Origin: Bosea sp. BIWAKO-01
GTDB lineage: Bacteria; Pseudomonadota; Alphaproteobacteria; Rhizobiales; Beijerinckiaceae
Assembly (NCBI RefSeq): GCF_001748145.1
Contig: NZ_BCQA01000001.1
Span: 2,878,501 to 2,942,500 of the forward strand
Length of the DNA stretch: 64,000 bases
Direction of reading: 5' to 3'
This document shows, piece after piece, positions 1 through 8,412 of this stretch; position 1 is the first letter of the stretch, and each line of letters starts with the position of its first letter. Both the position numbers and the translations under genes were made by a program. The notes beneath the pieces were generated by a model that saw nothing but the letters and a program-made list of their open reading frames with translations, had not been told where the DNA came from and did no database searches.

Positions 1-426
1 ACGGCCGTCGCCGTGGCGGCGCATGAGGTCGGGCATGCCATCCAGCACGCGCAAGGCAGCTCGCTCTTTGCCTGGCGTACGGCGCTCGCGCGCTTCCTCG
101 GCATCTTCGACAAAGTCGCGATGGCGATCCTGCTGACGGCGCCTCTGGTGATGGCCGTCACCCATGTTCCTGCGATCGGGTTGATGCAGGCCGGCATCGC
201 CATCGCAATGCTCGGTGTCGGCCTCGTCGTGCATCTCGTGACGCTGCCGCTGGAGTTCGACGCCAGCTTCGGCAAGGCGCTGCCGATCCTGTCCACAGAC
301 GGCTATCTCGACGGGCGTGACCTCCCGGCAGCGCGCGGCGTGCTGAGGGCGGCCGCCTTTACCTATGTTGCCGGCGCCCTCGTCGGACTCCTCAATTTCC
401 TGCGCATCCTGCGCATCATCCGCTGA
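1..426 (+). CDS. Zinc-dependent membrane peptidase, YugP type (5' truncated by window)
   Basis: The frame is open from base 1, so the N-terminus lies outside the window. The visible 141 residues start just before a HEVGH zinc-binding motif (residues 12-16), with the two histidines and catalytic glutamate of zincin peptidases, followed by AIQHA. Three hydrophobic stretches follow, and the end is strongly basic and hydrophobic. This pattern fits the YugP/Zn_peptidase_2 family, small integral membrane metallopeptidases of unknown substrate. The next gene begins 26 bp downstream on the same strand and may be cotranscribed, with no obvious functional link. Confidence 0.8.
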   Translation, partial: TAVAVAAHEVGHAIQHAQGSSLFAWRTALARFLGIFDKVAMAILLTAPLVMAVTHVPAIGLMQAGIAIAMLGVGLVVHLVTLPLEFDASFGKALPILSTDGYLDGRDLPAARGVLRAAAFTYVAGALVGLLNFLRILRIIR

Positions 427-452
427 GCCAAAGCTCCGCAAGGACACAAGCG

Positions 453-1685
453 ATGAGCGATCATCTCGACGATCTCGAAACCCGCACTTCCGACGCGCGC
501 GAGGCCGATCTGTTCGCGAGGCTGAGGCCCGTGCTCGAGGCTGCCTTATCCGCGCCTGCCTATGCCGAGCGGTTGAAAGGGCTCAATCCGGCGGCGATCA
601 CCGATCGCAACGCGCTGTCGCGGCTGCCAGTACTCCGAAAGGCCGACCTGCCGGCACTGCACAGGGGCAATCCGCCCTTCGGCGGTTTCGTTCCGGCATC
701 GCCAGGGTCCTTTGGCCGGTTGTTCACCTCGCCCGGCCCGATCTTCGAGCCCGAGGGCACGGGAGTTGATCCCTGGGGCGCGGCGCGCGGGCTCTTCGCG
801 GCGGGTTTCCGTCGCGGCGATATCGTCATCAATACTCTCAGCTACCACCTGACGCCGGGCGGTTTCATCATGGATTCGGCCGCACGTGCGCTTGGATGCG
901 CCGTGATACCGGCCGGCCCTGGCAATACCGAGCAGCAGATGGAGGTGATCTCGGCCTATCGGCCGCAGGCCTATGCCGGCACGCCGGATTTCCTGAAGAT
1001 CCTGATCGAGGCCGCCGAGGCGCGTGGCGTCGATATCTCCTGCATCAAGCGCGCTGTGGTGTCGGGAGCTGCGTTCCCGCCCTCGCTGCAGGCTTGGGTC
1101 AAGGAGCGCGGCATCGATGCCTATCAGCTCTATGCCACCGCCGATATCGGCGTCATCGCCTATGAGACGTCGGCGCGCGAAGGCATGCTTCTGAACGAGA
1201 ACCTGATCGTGGAGATCGTGCGGCCGGGTACGGGCGATCCGGTGGCCGAAGGCGAAGTTGGCGAGATCGTCGTCACCAATCTCGATCCGCATCATCCGCA
1301 AATCAGGCTTGCCGTCGGGGATCTCACGGCTGTGCTGCCGGGCGTGAGCGCGTGCGGCCGCAGCAACACGCGCATCAAGGGCTGGATGGGGCGCGCCGAC
1401 CAGACCGCCAAGATCAAGGGCATGTTCGTGCGCCCAGAGCAGGTCGCCGAGATCGCCAGGCGGCACGCGGAGATCGCCAAGCTCAGGCTGGTCATCGGCC
1501 GCGCCAATGAGCTCGACACGATGACGCTCAAGGCCGAGATCTATGCCGAGCCCGCCGGACTCGTCGATGCGATGTCCTCGACCCTGCAGCAGGTGACGAA
1601 ACTCAAGGGCGTAGTGGAGATCCTGCCGCTCGGGGCATTGCCCAATGACGGGAAGGTCATCGCCGACGAGCGGCCGGTGGGATAG
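453..1685 (+). CDS. Phenylacetate-CoA ligase-like AMP-binding enzyme
   Basis: A 410-residue protein with the layout of PaaK-family acyl-CoA ligases. Family members activate an aromatic or other carboxylic acid with ATP and load it on CoA. The N-terminal helical segment (residues 1-90) is followed by the adenylate-forming core, with the A/G-rich stretch VVSGAAFP near residue 210 and YATADIG where family members carry the Y-x-x-T/S-E region. The C-terminal part contains GRADQTAKIKGMFV, a typical PaaK lid-domain motif. The start at 453 follows an AAGGACA ribosome site. The substrate cannot be told from sequence; a role in phenylacetate catabolism is not supported because no paa genes are nearby. 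Confidence 0.75.
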   Translation: MSDHLDDLETRTSDAREADLFARLRPVLEAALSAPAYAERLKGLNPAAITDRNALSRLPVLRKADLPALHRGNPPFGGFVPASPGSFGRLFTSPGPIFEPEGTGVDPWGAARGLFAAGFRRGDIVINTLSYHLTPGGFIMDSAARALGCAVIPAGPGNTEQQMEVISAYRPQAYAGTPDFLKILIEAAEARGVDISCIKRAVVSGAAFPPSLQAWVKERGIDAYQLYATADIGVIAYETSAREGMLLNENLIVEIVRPGTGDPVAEGEVGEIVVTNLDPHHPQIRLAVGDLTAVLPGVSACGRSNTRIKGWMGRADQTAKIKGMFVRPEQVAEIARRHAEIAKLRLVIGRANELDTMTLKAEIYAEPAGLVDAMSSTLQQVTKLKGVVEILPLGALPNDGKVIADERPVG

Positions 1686-1818
1686 GAATGCCGGGTCCTC
1701 GACTCCGGTCATCTGACCCGGTCGGTACTTCCGGTGCCAGCGTGCAGGATAGGCTGCGCTCCGCTTGCCCTAGCCATGCAGGTCAGCTCAGGAGGTTGAA
1801 GCGATCCAACGGCGCCCT

Positions 1819-2520
1819 TCACCAGGCGATCGGCGCCTCGCCCTTGGCCACCAGCCATTCATTCGCCCGGCTGAACGGCTTCGACCCGAAGAAGCCTCGC
1901 CGTGCCGAAAGTGGCGATGGATGCGCGCTGGCGATCACGTGATGCCGGTGCTCATCGATCAGGCCGCGCTTGGCCTGGGCCGGAGCACCCCAGAGCAGGA
2001 AAACGACATGCGGGCGCGAGGTCGAGACAGCGGTGATGATCGCGTCCGTCACGGCGCCCCAGCCGAGCGAGAGATGCGAGCCCGCCTTGCTCGCACCTTC
2101 GCGCACCGTCAGGGCCGTGTTGAGCAACAGCACACCCTGCGAGGCCCAAGATGACAGGTCGCCGCTCACCGGTGCGGCCCGTCCGAGATCCTCCGTCCGC
2201 TCCTTGTAGATATTGACCAGCGAACGCGGCAGAGGCGGCGGGCCGACATAGGAGAAGGCAAGGCCATTGGCATGGCCGGGGGTCGGATAGGGGTCCTGCC
2301 CGAGCACGCATGCCCGCACTGTCTCGAATGGCGTTTCCGCCAGTGCTGCGAGCAGCCGTTCAGGCGCGGGCGCCACGACATGCCCGGCTGCGCGCTCGGC
2401 ATCGGCAGCCGCGGCCGCCCGCTCTGCTGCGCCTCCGGGACGGAAGACAGCGAGTTCGCGCCAGTCCTTGCTTGCCCGACTTGCCAGAAAGCGCGTCAGC
2501 GCCGCCGCATAACCGCTCAC
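1819..2520 (-). CDS. ung: Uracil-DNA glycosylase, family 1
   Basis: This 233-residue enzyme removes uracil from DNA at the first step of base excision repair. The water-activating loop reads GQDPYP at residues 74-79, with the catalytic Asp at 76, and the DNA-intercalation loop HPSPLS followed by ARRGFFGSKPF is present near the C-terminus. Proline replaces the usual histidine after GQDPY; this variant is known in other bacterial Ung proteins and does not suggest inactivation. The start is a GTG that overlaps the TGA of the upstream nucleotidase gene (GTGA), so the two are probably translationally coupled. The N-terminal 60 residues are alanine-rich. Confidence 0.93.
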   Translation of the reverse strand: MSGYAAALTRFLASRASKDWRELAVFRPGGAAERAAAAADAERAAGHVVAPAPERLLAALAETPFETVRACVLGQDPYPTPGHANGLAFSYVGPPPLPRSLVNIYKERTEDLGRAAPVSGDLSSWASQGVLLLNTALTVREGASKAGSHLSLGWGAVTDAIITAVSTSRPHVVFLLWGAPAQAKRGLIDEHRHHVIASAHPSPLSARRGFFGSKPFSRANEWLVAKGEAPIAW

Positions 2521-4037
2521 TTCAGGACGGCCCGTCCCTCGACCTTTGCGTCGACTGTGCCGAGTCGGCGCAGATAGACCATGACCTCGTTCGCCATGAG
2601 CTTGCCGTCGGTCAGGCCGAGCAGCGTCCGGCCGCGGCCGAGCGCAGTGTAGCCATCGCCGCCTTCCAGCATGAAATTGTTGGAGGCGACCGTGTACTTG
2701 CCGGTGGTCTCGATTGGCTTGCCGTCGACGGTGACAGCTGTGACGCGCGAGCCTTGTGGCTGCTTGAGATCGGCCTCGAAGCTGAGACCCGAAACCACAG
2801 GGAAACGCCCCGCGCCTTGGGGCGCGTCCCTCAGCCCGTTCTCGATCGCGTCCTTCACGTCCTTGCCGGTGATCTCGACCATCACGGTGGCGTTGCCGAA
2901 GGGCAGCTCGCTCAGCACGTCGCGCCGGGTGAGCTTGTGGCCAGCGGCGTATTGCTTATTGGCGCGGATGCCGCCGGCATTGGTGATGGCGAGCTGGGCC
3001 CCGGTTGCAGCACGGATCGCATCGGCAATCAGGTTGCCGATCGCGGTTTCCTGGGTGCGGATGACGCTGGTGCGGGAATCGAGCGGGGCGGCGAGCGTCG
3101 CGATTTCGATGTCGAGTTCCTTGGACAGCTCGCTCTCGTAGCCTTTGACGATCGCGGCGACCTCCGGATCGGGCGTTGCAGCGCGGGAATCGTTGACGCG
3201 AAATGTCGGCGTCCACTCGACACGGCGATTGGCGCCCTCGCCGGTCACCTTCGCGGCGATATCGATGGCGGTGACGTAATTGCCCTCCTCGTTCGATTCC
3301 ACCATCACCACCTTGCCGTCATAGGCGATGGCGAGATCGTGGTCGTGGCCGGTGAGCAGGATGTCGACGACGCGCGAGCGCACGATCGTCAAATCCGTGG
3401 CGCGGTCGGCATGGACGACACCGACGAGGATATCGGCGCCCTGCGACTTCAGCGCCCGCGCCTCGCGCCGCAAGGCCTCCATGGTCGAGGAGAATTTCAG
3501 GTCGCCGGGATTGGAGAGCTGCGGCGTCGGATCATAGGTGGTGCCGATGACGCCGACCTTGATGCCGCCAAGCTCGAAAATCTGCGAGTCCTTGTGGCCG
3601 GGCAGCGCGTTGCCGGCAGCGTCACGCAGGTTCGCAGCGAAGGTCGGGTAGGTCTGGGCTGCGGTGAGCTTGAGGTAGTTATCCTTGCCGAAGTCGAACT
3701 CATGATTGCCGGGCACGAAGACGTCGATGCCCATCTTGTTCTGCATCGTGACAATATGGGCGCCCTGGTCGAAGCCCGACATCAAAGAGGGGGAGTAGCA
3801 GTCGCCCGCATGGCAGAAGAGCACAGGCACGCCGCGCGCCCGCTCGGCCTTGGCGATGCCGGAGGCACGGGCGAAGCCGCCGCGGCCCTTGTCGTCGCTC
3901 ATCTTGTAGATGTCGTTGAGCAGCAGCAGCGTGAAGGCGGGGGCCGGCACTTGCGCAGTGGCAACCGGCGCGGTGGCGGCAAGTGCAGCCGGAGCGGCAA
4001 GGACGCCGAGAGCGCGGCGTCGGGTCAGCTGGGTCAT
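2517..4037 (-). CDS. Tat-exported bifunctional metallophosphatase/5'-nucleotidase (UshA-like)
   Basis: The 506-residue product starts with a twin-arginine signal (TRRRALGVLA, then a hydrophobic alanine stretch ending in TAQ), so the folded metalloenzyme should go to the periplasm by Tat. The metallophosphatase domain spans roughly residues 32-260 with motifs GDCYSP, GNHEFDFG and GHDHD, which hold the di-metal site. The 5_nucleotid_C domain (about 300-470) includes NAGGIRANK and the FMLEGGDGY stretch typical of substrate-binding domains. Family members hydrolyse 5'-nucleotides or UDP-sugars for nutrient salvage. It overlaps ung by 4 bp and probably heads a two-gene transcript. Confidence 0.88.
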   Translation of the reverse strand: MTQLTRRRALGVLAAPAALAATAPVATAQVPAPAFTLLLLNDIYKMSDDKGRGGFARASGIAKAERARGVPVLFCHAGDCYSPSLMSGFDQGAHIVTMQNKMGIDVFVPGNHEFDFGKDNYLKLTAAQTYPTFAANLRDAAGNALPGHKDSQIFELGGIKVGVIGTTYDPTPQLSNPGDLKFSSTMEALRREARALKSQGADILVGVVHADRATDLTIVRSRVVDILLTGHDHDLAIAYDGKVVMVESNEEGNYVTAIDIAAKVTGEGANRRVEWTPTFRVNDSRAATPDPEVAAIVKGYESELSKELDIEIATLAAPLDSRTSVIRTQETAIGNLIADAIRAATGAQLAITNAGGIRANKQYAAGHKLTRRDVLSELPFGNATVMVEITGKDVKDAIENGLRDAPQGAGRFPVVSGLSFEADLKQPQGSRVTAVTVDGKPIETTGKYTVASNNFMLEGGDGYTALGRGRTLLGLTDGKLMANEVMVYLRRLGTVDAKVEGRAVLK

Positions 4038-4204
4038 GGAGCAGGGCCCTGTTGAGAAGAAATCCAGATTAGCAAACCGCGTGCCGCTGACCAGCGGAAA
4101 CGGTTAGCCGATATGCAGGGGTGCCGATGTCGCACCCCGGGCCTTCGTGGCTGGACGAATGCTCTAACTCGTCTAAATCACGAACAAACGAAAGTCCGGG
4201 ATCG

Positions 4205-5269
4205 ATGACAGTCCAGACCAAGCCCGCCGCCGGCCCACTCCCAGTGAAGCTGCCCTCCGACCATCGGCCGTTGCGTGGCTCGCGCATCGGCGTGCTGCTG
4301 ATGAATCTCGGCACGCCCGAAGGCACGAGCTATTGGCCGATGCGAGCCTATCTCAAGGAGTTCCTGTCCGACCGCAGGGTGATCGAGACCTCGCGCTGGG
4401 TTTGGTGGCCGTTGCTCAACCTCATCATCCTGACGACGCGGCCGGGCCGGAAGGGCAAGGACTACGCCTCGATCTGGAACAAGGAGCGCGATGAGGGACC
4501 GCTGAAGACGATCACGCGTTCGCAGACCGAGCAACTCGCGGAACGGCTGAAATCCTATGCCGGCGAGCGCATCGTCTTCGACTGGGCGATGCGCTACGGC
4601 TTTCCCGATGTGAAGAGCCGGCTGAAGGCGCTACAGGACCAGGGCTGCGACCGCATCCTGATGGTGCCGCTCTACCCGCAATATGCCGCGCCGACCTCGG
4701 CAACCGCCTGCGACCAGGCGTTCCGGGCGCTGATGCAGATGCGCTGGCAGCCCGCGGTCAGGGTCGCGCCGCCCTATCACGACGATCCCGTCTATATCGC
4801 GGCGCTCGCCGCTTCGATGCGCGCCTCGCTCGCCAAGCTCGATTTCGACCCGCAGGTGATCCTCTGCTCGTTCCACGGCATGCCGAAGGAATATCTGCTC
4901 AAGGGCGATCCCTATTACTGCCAATGCGTCAAGACCTGGCGGCTGCTGCGCGACGAGCTTGGCCTGCCGGACGAGCGCTTCCGCCTGACCTTCCAGTCGC
5001 GCTTCGGGCCGGATGAGTGGCTGCAGCCCTATACGGACGAGACGGTGAAGGCGCTGGCCGAAGCGGGGACGAAATCGCTCGCCATCGTTGCGCCGGGCTT
5101 CTCGGCGGACTGCCTGGAGACCCTGGAAGAGCTCGATGTCGAGAACCGCGAGATCTTCCTGCACAATGGCGGCAAGCAGTTCGCCTATTTGCCGTGCCTG
5201 AACGATTCCGACGAGGGGGGCAGGGTGCTCGAGGCCGTCGTGCGCCGGGAGCTGATGGGCTGGGTGTAA
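4205..5269 (+). CDS. hemH: Ferrochelatase
   Basis: Ferrochelatase inserts Fe2+ into protoporphyrin IX at the last step of haem synthesis. The 354-residue product has the family opening GVLLMNLGTPEG, the catalytic histidine region CSFHGMPKEYLLKGDPY with a double CxC-like element (YYCQC), and the C-terminal signature APGFSADCLETLEELDVENRE. An in-frame ATG 84 bp upstream exists, but the 28 residues it would add are polar and unlike the family, so 4205 is preferred. The gene stands alone; the next gene converges on it 46 bp downstream. Confidence 0.95.
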   Translation: MTVQTKPAAGPLPVKLPSDHRPLRGSRIGVLLMNLGTPEGTSYWPMRAYLKEFLSDRRVIETSRWVWWPLLNLIILTTRPGRKGKDYASIWNKERDEGPLKTITRSQTEQLAERLKSYAGERIVFDWAMRYGFPDVKSRLKALQDQGCDRILMVPLYPQYAAPTSATACDQAFRALMQMRWQPAVRVAPPYHDDPVYIAALAASMRASLAKLDFDPQVILCSFHGMPKEYLLKGDPYYCQCVKTWRLLRDELGLPDERFRLTFQSRFGPDEWLQPYTDETVKALAEAGTKSLAIVAPGFSADCLETLEELDVENREIFLHNGGKQFAYLPCLNDSDEGGRVLEAVVRRELMGWV

Positions 5270-5315
5270 CGCTTTCTCACACCCTTTCTCGCGGTCATTC
5301 AGGTCGCGGAGAAGC

Positions 5316-6212
5316 CTAACCGGCCACGAAACGGCTGACGCTTTCGACCACGGCTTTCGCCTGCAGGATGCGGCGGTGACCGAGCCCTTTCACCGGCTCC
5401 AGCGTGACGCAAGGGCCGGCCGTCCCAAGGGCTTCTGCATGATGGAAGCCCAGTTCTCGGTCGTCGCGGCAATGGATCACCAGTGTCGGCCTGGCGATCG
5501 CCACGAGCTGGTCACGGCCCTCGAAGGCCTCGACCGGGTTGCCGGCAACGACATGGATGCGCCGTTCCAGCGCCGCCTGTCCGCGCCGGCCGAGACCGAT
5601 CGTCGTGCCGAACTGGCGGGTGATCTCGGTGATCGATGAGGGGGCTGCGATCAGCGCCAGCCGGTTCGCCGTGACAGCCGGTTGCCCCGGTACGGTGCGT
5701 GCGAGCGCAGCCATGGCGATCGCTCCGCCGAAGGAATGGGTCACGATGGCATGGACCGGTGCGAAGGCGCGCGCGACCGCAGCGAGACTGGCGACACCGA
5801 GCGGGATGTTGAGTTCGCTGCCTGTCGAGTCGCCATGGGCGGGCAGATCATAGGCGACGACACGGAAGCCGGCAGCGGTCAGTGGCGCGACGAAGGCGGT
5901 CATGAAGGCCGCTTCGCTGGTCCAGCCGTGCAGGAGGATCACGGATGGAGCAGGGGGGCCTGATGGCTCATGTCCCTTCGGCTCGAAGAGATAGGCGGTG
6001 ACCGAACCACAGGCGTAGGGAATGGCGTGGCGTGTCGCGCCGGCCAGCCGTTCGGATGCGGCTTTTGTGGCCGCCTTTCGTTTCGCGGTTCCCTGTTGCC
6101 GCCGTGGCGGCGTACAAAAGGCCTTGAAGGCAAGATGCCCGGCCGTCTTCGGTGCAACGAAGCTGGAGAGGCGGATGAGCGGTCGAATGATACGGAGTGC
6201 TGAACCGGCCAT
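5316..6212 (-). CDS. Alpha/beta hydrolase
   Basis: The 298-residue product has an alpha/beta hydrolase fold: strand and oxyanion region SVILLHGWTSEAA, strand AYDLPAHGDS, the nucleophile elbow THSFGG with the catalytic Ser, an acid region around HCRDDRE and the catalytic His in GLGHRRIL near the C-terminus. Residues 1-70 form a basic, partly hydrophobic N-terminal extension. The substrate is unknown. The start at 6212 is the first ATG outside the operator region; a TTG at 6245 would lie inside the operator and is rejected. It is divergent from a MarR-type gene and probably controlled by it. Confidence 0.82.
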   Translation of the reverse strand: MAGSALRIIRPLIRLSSFVAPKTAGHLAFKAFCTPPRRQQGTAKRKAATKAASERLAGATRHAIPYACGSVTAYLFEPKGHEPSGPPAPSVILLHGWTSEAAFMTAFVAPLTAAGFRVVAYDLPAHGDSTGSELNIPLGVASLAAVARAFAPVHAIVTHSFGGAIAMAALARTVPGQPAVTANRLALIAAPSSITEITRQFGTTIGLGRRGQAALERRIHVVAGNPVEAFEGRDQLVAIARPTLVIHCRDDRELGFHHAEALGTAGPCVTLEPVKGLGHRRILQAKAVVESVSRFVAG

Positions 6213-6226
6213 GGTGCGACCTCTAG

Positions 6227-6264
6227 TTTGTTCAATGCTGAACAAATATGTTCAACCATGAACA
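6227..6264. promoter_or_regulatory. Twin palindromic operators between hydrolase and marR genes
   Basis: Two inverted repeats lie between the divergent genes. The first (6227-6246) has perfect 8-bp arms TTTGTTCA and TGAACAAA around ATGC. The second (6249-6264) has 6-bp arms TGTTCA and TGAACA around ACCA. Their centres are 20 bp apart, about two helical turns, and the second covers the ATG of the marR gene. This is the usual layout of a MarR autoregulatory operator that also controls the divergent neighbour. Confidence 0.75.
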
Positions 6265-6755
6265 AAAAGCAAGAGCCGATTTCGGCGAACCCCGACATGG
6301 CTCAGTCCGAGGACAGGCAGGTGCTGCCCTGGGAGTTGCCGCGCTTTCATAACTGGATCGCGGTCGCGCGCGTTCACGCGCTCTGGAAGAAGGTGTTCAG
6401 CGAGGCGCTTGCGCCGCTCGGCATTCAGCTCGCGCACTATGACGTTCTTGCGAATGTCTTCCATGTGCCGGGCCTGACCCAGCAGGCGCTGGCGGAGAAA
6501 CTGCTCGTCGGCCGTAGCGCGATGAGCATGCTGTTGCCGGAGCTGGAGCGGCGCGAGCTGATCGAGCGTCGTGGCGACGAGGCTGACCGCCGCGTGCGCC
6601 GGCTCTGGCTGACGCCGGAAGGCGAGGCGCTGACGCGCAAGGCGATGGCGATCCATGTCCAGCGCATCGAGGCGATGATGCTCGTGCTCAGCGACCAGGA
6701 ATGCGCGATGGTCGGCGAGTTGATGCGGCGCGTTGCGAAGGCGCTGGAAAGCTGA
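6258..6755 (+). CDS. MarR-family transcriptional regulator
   Basis: The 165-residue protein has a typical MarR winged helix: helix-turn-helix around LTQQALAEKLLVGRSAMSML, then ERRELIERRGDEADRRVRRL, the conserved D-x-R-D/S-x-R-like wing, and a C-terminal dimerisation helix. MarR proteins usually repress their own gene and a divergent neighbour and are released by small ligands. The start at 6258 is preferred because it lies in the second operator; a TTG 30 bp upstream would place the reading frame across the first. The neighbouring alpha/beta hydrolase is the likely target gene. Confidence 0.88.
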   Translation: MNKKQEPISANPDMAQSEDRQVLPWELPRFHNWIAVARVHALWKKVFSEALAPLGIQLAHYDVLANVFHVPGLTQQALAEKLLVGRSAMSMLLPELERRELIERRGDEADRRVRRLWLTPEGEALTRKAMAIHVQRIEAMMLVLSDQECAMVGELMRRVAKALES

Positions 6756-6877
6756 ACGATGCAGCTCTCGCTTGCACATCACTGTCGCAATCGTCAGGTT
6801 GCGTGCATCGGGGCTCCGGCCCTTTTGGACGCCGGAGTATGAACTCCGGGGCGTGATCGGCGGACTGGCGGAGCCAA

Positions 6878-7858
6878 ATGAATCAGATCTTCAGTTTCGA
6901 TATTGCTGTCGCTCTTTTGGTGCTGCTCGTCATCCTGATGATCGCGTTCGGAGTCCGCACCGTTCCCCAGGGTTTCAACTACACGATCGAGCGCTTCGGC
7001 CGCTATTCGCGCACACTCGGAGCCGGTCTCGGCCTGATCGTGCCCGTGTTCGACCGTGTCGGGCACAAGGTGAATGTCATGGAGCAGGTGCTCGACATTC
7101 CCTCGCAGGAGGCGATCACCAAGGATAATGCCGGCGTCCGGATCGACGCTGCCGCCTTCTATCAGGTGCTCGACGCAGCCAAGGCCTGCTATGAGGTTTC
7201 GTCGCTCGATCAGGCGCTGATGGTGCTGACCATGACCAATATCCGCACCGTGGTCGGCTCGATGGATCTCGACCAGTTGCTGTCGCATCGCGACGAAATC
7301 AACGAGCGGTTGCTGCGGGTCATGGATGCCGCGGCTTCGCCCTGGGGCGTCAAGGTCACCCGCATCGAGATCCGGGACATCCTGCCGCCTGCGGATATCG
7401 CCGGCGCGATGAACCGGCAGATGAAGGCCGAGCGCGAGAAGCGCGCGGCGGTGCTGGAGGCGGAAGGCCTGCGGCAGGCCGAGATTCTCAAGGCGGAAGG
7501 CCAGAAGCAATCGCAGATCCTTGCAGCCGAGGGCCGCAAGGAAGCGGCGTTGCGCGATGCCGAGGCACGCGAACGGCTGGCGCAGGCCGAGGCGGCAGCG
7601 ACAGCCATGGTCAGCGAGGCGATCAGCCGCGGCGACATCCAGGCCGCGAATTTCCTGATCGCGGAGCGCTATACTGACGCGCTCAAGGCCATTGCCAGCT
7701 CGCCGAACAGCAAGGTGGTGATCGTGCCGATCGAAGCGGCGGCGCTGGCCGGCACCGTCGGCGGCATCGCGCAGCTGACCCGCGCGGTTTTCGGCGAGGA
7801 CGCGATCGAGGCGCGCCGCAGCGGCTCGGTTCCCGCCTCCGGCCGGACCGGCGCCTGA
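6878..7858 (+). CDS. SPFH/Band 7 membrane protein (stomatin-like, QmcA type)
   Basis: The 326-residue protein begins with a transmembrane helix (residues about 8-27) followed by the SPFH domain: RTVPQGFNYTIERFGRYSRT, DIPSQEAITKDNAGVRIDA and the conserved stretch from TVVGSMDLDQLL through DEINERLL. A long alanine/glutamate-rich coiled coil (about 190-260: KAEREKRAAVLEAEGLRQ and following) is typical of stomatin-like scaffolds that oligomerise on membranes and organise or protect membrane proteins. It is followed after 10 bp by an NfeD gene, the standard SPFH-NfeD operon pairing. Confidence 0.93.
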   Translation: MNQIFSFDIAVALLVLLVILMIAFGVRTVPQGFNYTIERFGRYSRTLGAGLGLIVPVFDRVGHKVNVMEQVLDIPSQEAITKDNAGVRIDAAAFYQVLDAAKACYEVSSLDQALMVLTMTNIRTVVGSMDLDQLLSHRDEINERLLRVMDAAASPWGVKVTRIEIRDILPPADIAGAMNRQMKAEREKRAAVLEAEGLRQAEILKAEGQKQSQILAAEGRKEAALRDAEARERLAQAEAAATAMVSEAISRGDIQAANFLIAERYTDALKAIASSPNSKVVIVPIEAAALAGTVGGIAQLTRAVFGEDAIEARRSGSVPASGRTGA

Positions 7859-7868
7859 GGGTAGGACG

Positions 7869-8315
7869 ATGCTGGACTGGTTTGGATCGATCGGGGGCTG
7901 GGGCTGGGTCGTCATCGGCCTCGTCCTGATTGGCGGCGAGTTGCTGGCACCCGGTGTCTTCCTGATCTGGCTCGGTCTTGCCGCGCTGCTGACCGGGCTC
8001 GTGGTCGGCCTGACCGGGCTGGGCTGGCAAGGTGCGGCGCTGATCTTCGCGGGTCTGTCCGTCGCCAGTGTCCTTGCGGGCCGGGCCCTGACGCGGCGCA
8101 AGTCGGATGAACCGGATGCGGCGCAGGGCCTGAACGACCGCGGGCGGCAGCTGATCGGCAAGGTCTTCAAGCTCGATGCGACCATGACCGGGGGCGAGGG
8201 CCGCATCCGCGTCGGGGACTCCTCCTGGCGAATCACCGGGCCCGAGCTGCTGGCTGGCTCCGAAGTGCGAGTGGTGCGCGTCGACGGTGCGACGCTGGTG
8301 GTCGAGAAAGCCTGA
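7869..8315 (+). CDS. NfeD family membrane protein
   Basis: A short NfeD-type protein of 148 residues. The first 75 residues hold two to three closely packed transmembrane segments (GWGWVVIGLVLIGGELLAPG onward), and the C-terminal part is a small beta-rich OB-fold-like domain containing LIGKVFKLD and IRVGDSSWRITGP. NfeD proteins act with SPFH proteins in membrane microdomains, and the gene lies 10 bp after such a gene here. It lacks the protease domain of long NfeD proteins. Confidence 0.92.
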   Translation: MLDWFGSIGGWGWVVIGLVLIGGELLAPGVFLIWLGLAALLTGLVVGLTGLGWQGAALIFAGLSVASVLAGRALTRRKSDEPDAAQGLNDRGRQLIGKVFKLDATMTGGEGRIRVGDSSWRITGPELLAGSEVRVVRVDGATLVVEKA

Positions 8316-8412
8316 ACGTTGCGCCGCCAGTTCATCTCGCTGATGCGAAATCGGGCTGCCCATATCGATGCGCGGGGTCTATAGGGAACTCCCGCCGCAA
8401 GCGAAGCGCACC

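Noticed and set aside
2291..2310. Proline after GQDPY in uracil-DNA glycosylase
   Set aside because: The GQDPYP form occurs in other bacterial Ung proteins, and all other motifs are intact, so it is not evidence of inactivation.
2310..4055. Open frame antisense to the 5'-nucleotidase gene
   Set aside because: The minus-strand gene has signal peptide and all family motifs; the plus-strand text is low-complexity and lacks motifs.
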